A stretch of DNA of 6,175 bases from the NCBI GenBank assembly GCA_030670375.1, contig DAOVBT010000130.1, positions 1-6,175 of the forward strand, in the 5' to 3' direction. Both the position numbers and the translations under genes were made by a program. Below the pieces are notes generated by a model. That model was not told where the DNA came from, did no database searches, and saw only the letters and a list, made by a program, of their open reading frames with translations. Positions 1 through 5,907 of this stretch are shown here, piece after piece; the stretch's first letter is position 1; each line of letters opens with the position of its first letter. This DNA is from Candidatus Aminicenantota bacterium (GTDB lineage Bacteria; Acidobacteriota; Aminicenantia; Aminicenantales; Aminicenantaceae).

Positions 1-598
1 TCATTTCCAGTCTCTTCACAACAAAATCAATCCGATTTCATTTAAATTGAACCCTGGTTGGCTGAGACGCATTTATATTCGGATAAAACCGGATGATATT
101 CCGGCTACAATCGGTTTTATGAAGGACAAATGGAACAGGATAGTTCCAGATTATCCGTTTGAATATCACTTCCTGGATGAATCTTTCGAAGGATTGTACA
201 AAGCAGAACAACAGATGAGCGCGATCACAAATTACTTCACTATCCTGGGCATTTTCATTGCTTGTTTGGGCCTTTTTGGCTTAGCCGCTTTTATGGCAGA
301 GCGGAGGACAAAAGAGATCGGAATCCGTAAGGTGCTGGGCGCATCTGTCCTGAAACTCATTTATCTGCTCTCGTCTGATTTTGCCAAGTGGGTTCTTGTG
401 GCCAATATCATTGCCTGGCCGGTCGCATATTTGGTGGCACATAGGTGGCTTCAGAATTTTTCATACCGCACGAATATTCACATAGGGATGTTTTTGCTGG
501 CTGCAGCTCTTTCTCTTTTCATCGCATTGGCAACCGTGAGTTTTAAAGCATGGAAAACGGCTACCGCCAATCCAGTAAAGGCCTTAAGATATGAATAA
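1..598 (+). CDS. MacB/FtsX-type ABC transporter permease, C-terminal part (5' end outside window)
   Basis: This is the last 198 codons of an inner-membrane ABC export permease. The frame is open from base 2 with no stop, and codons before the TTG at 47 already match the homologous stretch of the second permease (F-H-F-x-S-L), so the gene starts upstream of the window. Visible in order: the end of a periplasmic MacB_PCD-like domain (PDDIPATIG near 89-115, FLDE near 172-183), then three hydrophobic segments near 236-298, 389-440 and 482-545. The cytoplasmic loop after the first segment carries EIGIRKVLGA (314-343), the FtsX-superfamily motif. The protein ends in ALRYE, close to SLRYE in the 895-3303 permease, and the two look roughly half identical over this region, so they are paralogues from an old duplication. 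It probably pairs with the ATPase at 3361. Full length is unknown but likely about 800 residues by analogy. The substrate is not evident. Confidence 0.9.
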   Translation, partial: HFQSLHNKINPISFKLNPGWLRRIYIRIKPDDIPATIGFMKDKWNRIVPDYPFEYHFLDESFEGLYKAEQQMSAITNYFTILGIFIACLGLFGLAAFMAERRTKEIGIRKVLGASVLKLIYLLSSDFAKWVLVANIIAWPVAYLVAHRWLQNFSYRTNIHIGMFLLAAALSLFIALATVSFKAWKTATANPVKALRYE

Positions 599-607
599 AA
601 TAAAATC

Positions 608-612
608 GGAGG
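608..612 (+). promoter_or_regulatory. Ribosome binding site of the small protein
   Basis: A perfect GGAGG lies 6 nt before the ATG at 619, inside the 20-nt gap after the first permease. It supports the small ORF as a translated gene and fixes its start. Confidence 0.75.
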
Positions 613-618
613 ATTGAA

Positions 619-891
619 ATGAGAGAAGTCGTACTGCAAATACCGACGTTGGAATCCGAGCAAAACATCGACATCGACGTGAAGATCAACGGAAAAAAAA
701 GAACCCTGCATTACAGGGTCGAGATCATTGCTTGGGATGACTATGACGGAGAGAAAGCGGACAAGGTCGATGTGATCAAGCGGGTCATAAGAGAATACGA
801 TAAAGACTGGAGATTGATAGAGATCGGCATGCCGACAGAAACACACATTCCGATCATGTTTCGTAAGAAAAAGACTGTGGATCCAGAATAA
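619..891 (+). CDS. Small charged hypothetical protein between two permease genes
   Basis: I do not recognise this 90-residue protein. It has no signal peptide, no hydrophobic segment and no cysteine, so it should be a soluble cytoplasmic protein. The first half alternates hydrophobic and polar residues as in beta strands (VVLQIP, NIDIDVKING, HYRVEIIAW). A charged helix-like stretch follows (residues 48-65, ending VIKRVIREYDKDW), then a further strand (LIEIGMP, THIPIMF) and a basic tail; an alpha/beta mini-domain is plausible. A perfect GGAGG 6 nt before ATG supports real translation. The gene sits 20 nt after one permease and 3 nt before the next, so it is co-transcribed and its translation may be coupled to that of the second permease. 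A regulatory or assembly role for the transporter is only a guess from position. No known domain was identified. Confidence 0.8.
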   Translation: MREVVLQIPTLESEQNIDIDVKINGKKRTLHYRVEIIAWDDYDGEKADKVDVIKRVIREYDKDWRLIEIGMPTETHIPIMFRKKKTVDPE

Positions 892-894
892 GCC

Positions 895-3303
895 ATGTTC
901 AGAAATTACATCAAAATCGCTTCCAGAAACCTGCTTAAGCAGAAAGTATATTCCTTTATCAACATTTTTGGCTTGGCCATTGCCATAGCCTTTTGTATTT
1001 TGATTTTTTTGTTCGTTCGTGATGAGGTGATCCACGACAGCTTTCATCAGAAGGCAGACCGATTGTACCGGGTAAACATTTTAAGTAAAAATGAAGATGG
1101 CAGCATGTCTCCTCATGCAATGACTCCTCCTCCGCTGGGGCCGGCATTTCAGGAGGAATTCCCAGAGATCGTCAACATGGCCCGATTTAAAAAGATAGGA
1201 AGCGTGGTCAATTATCAGGGACAGCCTTCCAGGGAATCCATCACATTGGCGGATCCTGATTTTTTCAAAATGTTCAGTTTTCCTTTGCTACGGGGAGATC
1301 CCCAGGCCGTGTTCGAGGACCGGAACTCTGTCGTATTGAGAGAGGAAGTCGCCAAAAGATACTTTGGTGATGAGGATCCGATGGGAAAAGTCCTTTCTAT
1401 CAAGTTGGGCTCTCGGTTTTTTGATTTCACAGTGGCCGGAGTAGCTAGGGACATTCCGCAGAATTCAAGTATCACCTTTGATTTGCTTGTTTCTTTCGAC
1501 CGGATAAAGGACTATACCCCAGAAAGGCTCCTGAACCAGTGGACAGGATTCACGACATTAACTTTTGTCCAACTTCAACGAGGCACCCTTGCAACTGAAG
1601 TGGAAAACAAGTTTCCTTCTTTTATCCAAAAGCATCTCGGCGCAGTTATCAAAAAATATCGCGGTGGAGATTTATCCGCCTACCAATTCGACCTTCAACC
1701 TATAAGAAAGATCTATCTGAATACCCAGGTACGTTCTTCCTACGTTGCCGGGAGTAATCCCCTCTACTCCACTATTTTAGCTGGGATCGCTCTTCTTATT
1801 CTCATCATTGCAGCCATCAACTACATGAACCTCGCGATCGCACGCTCTGCTTCCCGGCTGAGAGAGATCGGAGTGCGCAAAGTCCTGGGGGCTGATAGAA
1901 AGAAATTGATGAATCAATTCTTCGGTGAATCTCTTTTTTTTAGCTTCATCTCACTGTGTATGGGAATAGCGCTTGCCGAATTGTTCCTTCCTGCCTTCAA
2001 TAATTTCACAAGTAAAAAACTTGCTATCGGCTATTTTTCTGATTGGACAACGCTGACTTCAATCGTGAGTCTGATGTTTATTGTCGGCCTTATTTCGGGA
2101 AGTTATCCCGCGCTTTTCCTTTCTGGATTCCGGCCTGTAGAGGTGTTGAGGAGCCACCTCAAGTTGGGTGGGAAAAGCAAATTCAGCCGGGGGCTCGTCG
2201 TTGTGCAGTTCACGCTTTCCATCTTTTTGATTATCAGCACCCTGATCATGACACACCAACTCCATTATTTGAAAAACCGAGACCTGGGAATCCGAGGAGA
2301 GCAAGTTGTCATCATCCCCACACAGGGCAGTCCTCAGGGAAGCCAGCTTGTGGATCGGTTCCGGAATGAGTTGGCAGCATATAACAATGTTATCAGTTTA
2401 GCTGGGTCGAATGAATTGCTCGGAAATGACAGGACTTATGCTGAAAGTGTCGTGAGTTACCAAGAGGCCAGAATCTTTGCCCATTACTTTTTCATCAGTT
2501 TTGATTTTCTTAAGACCATCGGGCTTGAGATCGTCGAAGGCAGAGATTTTGCAAGAGAGTTCACTTCAGATCCCAAAGAATCGGTCATTGTCAACGAAAT
2601 GCTCGTAAGGGAATTGGGCTGGGATTTAGCAGTCGGCAAGCAGATAAAGACTTTTATGGGAAGGAAAGAGCCCTTGACTGTCGTTGGCGTCACAAAAGAT
2701 TTCCACTTCGAATCCCTGCGCACCCAGATTAAACCGGCTATCTTTTATATCGAGCCTCGAAATCAGCAAGAGTTTATCTATGTCAAGATCGGGCCCGATG
2801 ACATCCCGGCCACTCTGGGACTTTTAGAGGGCACCTGGAAAAAGAATGCACCTAATTTTCCGTTTATGTATTCTTTTCTCGACGAAGAGTTTCACAAATT
2901 ATACAGGATGGAGGAACGATGGCAACGAATCATCCGTAATACCTCGATTTTCGCCATCCTCATTTCTTGTTTAGGCCTTTTTGGATTAACTGCACTGGCC
3001 ATTGCCCGGCGCACAAAGGAGATAGGCATCCGCAAAGTCCTCGGTGCATCCGTTGCTGGTTTGACGCGGATGGTCAGCATGGACTTTCTTAAACTGGTTG
3101 TCTTCGCCAATTTTATTGCCTGGCCCTTAGCCTATTACGCCATGAGTCGCTGGCTCCGGGGTTTTGCCTTCCGGATAGATATCAAATTTGGGGTATTCCT
3201 TTTGGCTGCGGTGTTAGCTGCCGCGATTGCCCTGTTGACTGTAGGGCTCCAGGCTGTGAAAGCCGCCGTTGCAAATCCTGTCGAGTCCTTGAGGTATGAA
3301 TAG
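895..3303 (+). CDS. Double-length MacB/FtsX-type ABC transporter permease
   Basis: This complete 802-residue inner-membrane permease is built as two fused MacB-like halves. TM1 is at residues 20-41, followed by a large periplasmic MacB_PCD-like domain (about 42-285). TM2 is at 291-315, with the cytoplasmic motif EIGVRKVLGA (324-333), then TM3 (346-366) and TM4 (387-408), which ends in GSYPALFLS. The second half repeats the plan: TM5 434-453, a second periplasmic domain (455-680), TM6 683-704, EIGIRKVLGA (709-718), TM7 732-752, TM8 765-788, and the SLRYE end. Canonical MacB has four TMs and a fused ATPase; here the ATPase is a separate gene at 3361. The ATG at 895 gives the family-typical start MFRNYIKIASRNLL. 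It lies 3 nt after the upstream stop with no clear SD, so translational coupling is likely. Export of a peptide, lipid or small amphipathic compound is known for the superfamily; the substrate here is unknown. Confidence 0.93.
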   Translation: MFRNYIKIASRNLLKQKVYSFINIFGLAIAIAFCILIFLFVRDEVIHDSFHQKADRLYRVNILSKNEDGSMSPHAMTPPPLGPAFQEEFPEIVNMARFKKIGSVVNYQGQPSRESITLADPDFFKMFSFPLLRGDPQAVFEDRNSVVLREEVAKRYFGDEDPMGKVLSIKLGSRFFDFTVAGVARDIPQNSSITFDLLVSFDRIKDYTPERLLNQWTGFTTLTFVQLQRGTLATEVENKFPSFIQKHLGAVIKKYRGGDLSAYQFDLQPIRKIYLNTQVRSSYVAGSNPLYSTILAGIALLILIIAAINYMNLAIARSASRLREIGVRKVLGADRKKLMNQFFGESLFFSFISLCMGIALAELFLPAFNNFTSKKLAIGYFSDWTTLTSIVSLMFIVGLISGSYPALFLSGFRPVEVLRSHLKLGGKSKFSRGLVVVQFTLSIFLIISTLIMTHQLHYLKNRDLGIRGEQVVIIPTQGSPQGSQLVDRFRNELAAYNNVISLAGSNELLGNDRTYAESVVSYQEARIFAHYFFISFDFLKTIGLEIVEGRDFAREFTSDPKESVIVNEMLVRELGWDLAVGKQIKTFMGRKEPLTVVGVTKDFHFESLRTQIKPAIFYIEPRNQQEFIYVKIGPDDIPATLGLLEGTWKKNAPNFPFMYSFLDEEFHKLYRMEERWQRIIRNTSIFAILISCLGLFGLTALAIARRTKEIGIRKVLGASVAGLTRMVSMDFLKLVVFANFIAWPLAYYAMSRWLRGFAFRIDIKFGVFLLAAVLAAAIALLTVGLQAVKAAVANPVESLRYE

Positions 3304-3350
3304 AATAAAAAAGCTATACACTGTAAAATAGTCGATATTAACTCAATATT

Positions 3351-3354
3351 GGAG
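3351..3354 (+). promoter_or_regulatory. Ribosome binding site setting the ATPase start at 3361
   Basis: GGAG ends 6 nt before the ATG at 3361. An in-frame TTG at 3349 overlaps this SD and would add only four residues, and the next ATG at 3370 lies 15 nt away. The spacing therefore selects 3361. Confidence 0.7.
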
Positions 3355-3360
3355 ATTGAT

Positions 3361-4026
3361 ATGATAAAGATGAAAGAAATCACAAAATTCTACTCGACTG
3401 GTTTTGTCAAAACCTTCGTCCTACGAAACATCAACCTGAATGTGGAAGAAGGGGAGTTTTTGACCATCATGGGGCCTTCCGGGGCAGGAAAATCCACATT
3501 ATTGCACATCCTCGGCATGTTGGATTCACCCTCCAGCGGAGATTATTTTTTCTACGACAAACCTGCGCACAGACTGAGCGAAAGGCAGCTATCCGACCTT
3601 CACAAAAATCATATCGGATTTGTCTTTCAAAGTTATCACCTCATCGATGACCTGACGGTTTATGAGAATCTGGAAACGCCATTGTTATATAAAAAAGTCA
3701 AAGGCTCTGAGCGAAAAGGCAAGATAGCCGAGATGCTCGACCGGTTCAACATGGTGGCCAAGAAAAAACTCTTTCCCAACCAATTATCCGGTGGTCAGCA
3801 ACAAAAAGTAGCTGTCGCTCGAGCCATTATCATCAATCCAAAGCTGATTCTGGCCGATGAGCCAACCGGGAATTTGAACACTAAAGAGGGGACAGAGGTG
3901 ATGGATCTTCTGAAAGAATTGAACGAGAGTGGGACCACAATCATTCAAGTCACGCACTCGGAAAAAAATGCTTCTTATGGCGCCAGAATCATCAACTTGG
4001 TCGATGGATGGATCGTGGATAAATGA
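3361..4026 (+). CDS. ABC transporter ATP-binding protein (MacB/LolD-type)
   Basis: This 221-residue cytoplasmic ATPase should hydrolyse ATP to drive the neighbouring permeases. All main motifs are present: Walker A GPSGAGKS (38-45), Q-loop Q90 in FVFQSYHL, signature LSGGQQQK (142-149), Walker B LILADEP (162-168) with catalytic E167, and H-loop H199 in VTHSE. The D-loop reads GNLN (170-173) where LolD and MacB proteins usually have an aspartate, so N173 is an unusual or lineage-specific residue. The length is that of a stand-alone LolD/MacB-like ATPase with no fused membrane part. The start at 3361 is chosen because GGAG lies 6 nt upstream; the alternative TTG at 3349 would overlap that site. 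The gene follows the permease by 57 nt and precedes the TolC gene by 34 nt in one operon. Export rather than import is supported by the MacB-type permeases and TolC. Which permease it serves, or both, cannot be told. Confidence 0.95.
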   Translation: MIKMKEITKFYSTGFVKTFVLRNINLNVEEGEFLTIMGPSGAGKSTLLHILGMLDSPSSGDYFFYDKPAHRLSERQLSDLHKNHIGFVFQSYHLIDDLTVYENLETPLLYKKVKGSERKGKIAEMLDRFNMVAKKKLFPNQLSGGQQQKVAVARAIIINPKLILADEPTGNLNTKEGTEVMDLLKELNESGTTIIQVTHSEKNASYGARIINLVDGWIVDK

Positions 4027-4049
4027 GAAATCGATAAAATTATCCTGTC

Positions 4050-4054
4050 GGAGG
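4050..4054 (+). promoter_or_regulatory. Ribosome binding site setting the TolC-like start at 4061
   Basis: GGAGG lies 6 nt before the ATG at 4061. The open frame extends back to 3929 inside the ATPase gene, but only 4061 has an SD and gives a signal peptide. Confidence 0.8.
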
Positions 4055-4060
4055 AAAACG

Positions 4061-5623
4061 ATGAAAAAGATAAAACTCGTGAATGTTCTACTGGTTTTGG
4101 CCCTCACCACAACCATGTGGGGTCAGCAGACGGAAAAACAGCTATCTCTTAATGACTGTATTGTAGGGGCCTTGAAAAACAACCTCGGCTTGGCCGTAGA
4201 AGTGTATAATCCCCAATTGGCCGATATATCTGTCACACAGGCGAAGGAAAAGTTTATTCCCAATCTTTACTTTGGAATTAACAGACAAGAAACCAATCAA
4301 CCTTCCTTTTCCTGGATCGATGCGGCAGCCCAAGTTGAAGAAAAATTCAATGACTATTACGGCCAACTCACACAAGAGATCCCCACAGGAGGAAGATTCG
4401 ATATCACATTGTATTCGTACGAAGTCGAGACAACACGGAAATTCCAGACCATCAATCCGCGGTTCGGAAGCCAGCTAAGGTTTAATTTCACCCAACCCTT
4501 CCTGAAGGACTTCGGATTCAAGGTGAGCCAAAGGGAAATTCACATTGCCAGGTACAACACAGAGATCTCGGAGAGCAGATTGAAACAAACTCTCCTAGAT
4601 ACGATATACAACGTCGAGGAAGCCTACTGGAATTATGTCGGAAGCATTGAATATTACAAGGTCATGGAACACTCTTTGAAATTGGCCCAGGATTTGCTGG
4701 CAAAAAATACGAGGGAAGTGGAAGTCGGCATGCTGGCACCGATCGAAGTATTAACCGCCAAGTCCGAAGTCGCAAGAAGAGAGGCGGACATTCTCCAAGC
4801 AGAATCTATGATAAAGGGGACGCAAGACCGGCTGAAAACCATACTGAATTTATCAGCTAAAGAAGATATTGATTTGACGAAGATCATACCGACGGATACG
4901 CCTACGTTCGAGGAAAGAGAAGTTAGCCTGGAGGAAGCGCTGACCATGGGACTCCAAATGAGGCCAGATTTGCAAACCACCCGAGTTGATTTGAAAAACA
5001 AAGATCTGGACTTGAGTTTTGCGAAAAACCAGCTTCTGCCAGAGCTTAATTTGCAAGCTTCCTACTGGAGCCCGGGCATATCTGGAACGCAACTTCTTTT
5101 TGAAAATGACGATCCTTTCACAGGTAACATCATCGGGACAGTTCCAGGTAAATCCTCGGATGCGCTGAGAGATGCGCTCAAATTCAAATACAAGAATTGG
5201 TCGCTTGGTTTGACACTTTCCATCCCGATCACTTCGGTTGTTACCCGTGCCCAATACGCCCAAGCCAGAGTTAGTCTTGAACAGGCACAAGCCAACCTGC
5301 AGAATCAAGAACAACAGGCATTCCTCGAGATCAGGGATGCGGTGCGGGATGTGCAGATAAGTTACAAGCAGGTACAGGCCTATAAACTCGCAAGAGAATT
5401 GGCACAGGAAAAGCTTGAAGCCGAGCAAAAAAAACTGAAAGTAGGGTTGGCGACGAACTATGAAGTCCTTCTGCACCAGAGAGATCTGTCCGATGCACAG
5501 AGTTCTGAGCTAAGGGCTGTGATCGACTACAATCTTTCTCTTGCCGCTTTGGACAGAGCGCTGGGAACGACCTTGGAGAAAAAGAACATCAAAATGACCG
5601 AAATCTGGTCCTCAATAGATTAA
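4061..5623 (+). CDS. TolC-family outer-membrane efflux protein
   Basis: This 520-residue protein should form the trimeric outer-membrane channel and periplasmic tunnel for the ABC exporter. An N-terminal signal peptide (MKKIK, a hydrophobic core at about 6-19, likely cleavage near MWG/QQ at 20-22) has no lipobox cysteine. Two outer-membrane-efflux repeats follow. The first opens with LSLNDCIVGALKNN (28-41), as is typical of TolC-like proteins. A membrane-strand region contains FNFTQPFLKDFGF (about residues 143-155). Long helical coiled-coil stretches occur near 160-265 (including EVGMLAPIEVLTAKSEV) and 405-502 (including KVGLATNYEVLL, then LSLAALDRALG). Those two helix sets share the VG-x-x-x-x-x-EVL pattern, reflecting the internal duplication of TolC. 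Length is normal for the family. The start is fixed by GGAGG 6 nt upstream; the longer open frame from 3929 overlaps the ATPase and is not used. It is the last gene of the operon. A periplasmic adaptor that would join it to the permeases is not encoded in this window. Confidence 0.93.
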   Translation: MKKIKLVNVLLVLALTTTMWGQQTEKQLSLNDCIVGALKNNLGLAVEVYNPQLADISVTQAKEKFIPNLYFGINRQETNQPSFSWIDAAAQVEEKFNDYYGQLTQEIPTGGRFDITLYSYEVETTRKFQTINPRFGSQLRFNFTQPFLKDFGFKVSQREIHIARYNTEISESRLKQTLLDTIYNVEEAYWNYVGSIEYYKVMEHSLKLAQDLLAKNTREVEVGMLAPIEVLTAKSEVARREADILQAESMIKGTQDRLKTILNLSAKEDIDLTKIIPTDTPTFEEREVSLEEALTMGLQMRPDLQTTRVDLKNKDLDLSFAKNQLLPELNLQASYWSPGISGTQLLFENDDPFTGNIIGTVPGKSSDALRDALKFKYKNWSLGLTLSIPITSVVTRAQYAQARVSLEQAQANLQNQEQQAFLEIRDAVRDVQISYKQVQAYKLARELAQEKLEAEQKKLKVGLATNYEVLLHQRDLSDAQSSELRAVIDYNLSLAALDRALGTTLEKKNIKMTEIWSSID

Positions 5624-5651
5624 AGATTCTTTGCTCCTACAATCTGGAGGG

Positions 5652-5748
5652 ATCTCTATTTCCGTGATATCAAAAGGCTTCATATAGGCTTTTAGGAATG
5701 GTCGCTTCAACCATCCCCAAAAGCCCAATTTATCACGGAAACAAAGAT
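5652..5748. repeat. 97-bp imperfect inverted repeat (nested palindrome)
   Basis: The outer arms 5652-5669 and 5731-5748 are complementary at 16 of 18 positions, including a perfect 11-bp core (TTTCCGTGATA with TATCACGGAAA). Inside lies a second stem: GGCTTTT at 5687-5693 pairs with AAAAGCC at 5719-5725, and it continues with mismatches to GG 5700-5701 and CC 5711-5712 around a 9-nt loop. No T-run follows on either strand, so it is not a standard terminator. It may be a MITE-like or REP-like element, or an mRNA 3' structure protecting the operon transcript. No target-site duplication is evident at its edges. Confidence 0.7.
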
Positions 5749-5758
5749 GCTTACTTAC

Positions 5759-5770
5759 AATCTCTATCAT
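5759..5770 (+). repeat. 12-bp direct repeat, copy 1 (AATCTCTATCAT)
   Basis: Identical to 5784-5795, with starts 25 bp apart. It abuts the upstream edge of the candidate -35 box at 5771-5776. A shorter match, ATCTCTAT, also occurs at 5652-5659 at the start of the inverted repeat. It is a possible binding site for a regulator. Confidence 0.55.
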
Positions 5771-5800
5771 TTTACTTTTTATAAATCTCTATCATATAAT
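5771..5800 (+). promoter_or_regulatory. Candidate sigma-70-type promoter for the TldD-like gene
   Basis: TTTACT at 5771-5776 matches 4 of 6 positions of TTGACA. It is followed after 18 nt by a perfect TATAAT at 5795-5800. Transcription would start near 5807, leaving a leader of about 100 nt before the ATG at 5908. The surrounding sequence is AT-rich. Assigned from consensus only. Confidence 0.5.
5784..5795 (+). repeat. 12-bp direct repeat, copy 2 (AATCTCTATCAT)
   Basis: Second exact copy of the repeat at 5759-5770. It lies in the spacer of the candidate promoter and touches the first base of its -10 box, so a protein bound here would be expected to block RNA polymerase. Confidence 0.55.
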
Positions 5801-5833
5801 TATCCATCAAAATTCACACACATAAGATACTGG

Positions 5834-5891
5834 ACCTATGGACAATTCAGGAGATTATAGGTGATAAAAAAAATAGCCTGAATATTTCAGG
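5834..5891 (+). promoter_or_regulatory. Possible structured mRNA leader: pseudoknot versus hairpin before the TldD-like start
   Basis: ACCTAT (5834-5839) pairs with ATAGGT (5857-5862), extendable by two G-U pairs. The loop contains ATTCAGG (5845-5851), complementary to CCTGAAT (5877-5883) downstream of an A8 run, which gives an H-type pseudoknot. The same CCTGAA can instead pair with TTCAGG at 5886-5891 in a 6-bp hairpin ending just before the SD. It matches no riboswitch class that I recognise with confidence. Found by reading complementarity only, with no energy calculation. Confidence 0.35.
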
Positions 5892-5892
5892 T

Positions 5893-5901
5893 AAGGTGAG
5901 G
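5893..5901 (+). promoter_or_regulatory. Ribosome binding site of the TldD-like gene
   Basis: AAGGTGAGG contains AGGTGA (8 nt before ATG) and GAGG (6 nt before ATG), supporting the start at 5908. A second in-frame ATG at 5917 is less well placed. The site begins 2 nt after the possible leader hairpin 5877-5891. Confidence 0.65.
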
Positions 5902-5907
5902 TTAAAC

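Larger units (their letters stand above)
5624..5907 (+). other. Structured intergenic region between the TolC-like and TldD-like genes
   Basis: These 284 bases hold no credible gene. They contain a 97-bp imperfect inverted repeat (5652-5748), two 12-bp direct repeats (5759-5770, 5784-5795), a candidate promoter (5771-5800), and a leader able to form a pseudoknot or a competing hairpin (5834-5891). I see no intrinsic terminator with a U-tract after the TolC gene, so operon termination is either Rho-dependent or involves the inverted repeat. Confidence 0.6.

Noticed and set aside
47..49. TTG as the start of the first permease
   Set aside because: The frame is open to base 2 and the codons before TTG match the homologous region of the second permease, so the gene is truncated by the window edge.
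693..700. A8 run in the small ORF as a programmed -1 frameshift site
   Set aside because: A AAA AAA is in the right phase, but the -1 frame stops after about 14 codons and I see no stimulatory structure; probably just a lysine-rich stretch.
478..1047. 189-codon open frame on the minus strand
   Set aside because: It runs antisense across three well-supported + strand genes and resembles no protein family I recognise; it is a coding shadow.
3335..3349. Small stem before the ATPase SD (ATATT with AATAT)
   Set aside because: Only five A-T pairs; too weak to be a terminator or regulatory hairpin.
3304..3360. Internal promoter in the 57-nt gap before the ATPase
   Set aside because: TAAAAT at 3324-3329 resembles a -10 box but no convincing -35 lies at the right spacing in this AT-rich stretch.
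3929..4060. Upstream extension of the TolC-like frame
   Set aside because: It overlaps the ATPase coding region in another frame, lacks an SD and would bury the signal peptide; 4061 is the clear start.
4853..5476. 207-codon open frame on the minus strand
   Set aside because: Antisense to the TolC-like coding sequence, with no signal, SD or recognisable domain.
5646..5684. Orphan GGAGG after the TolC gene with a short ATT or GTG-started ORF
   Set aside because: The reading frame ends within about 9 codons and has no ATG; likely chance or a relic.
5624..5907. CRISPR array or tRNA gene
   Set aside because: There are only two short direct repeats with a 13-bp gap, and no cloverleaf or tRNA-like conserved sequence.
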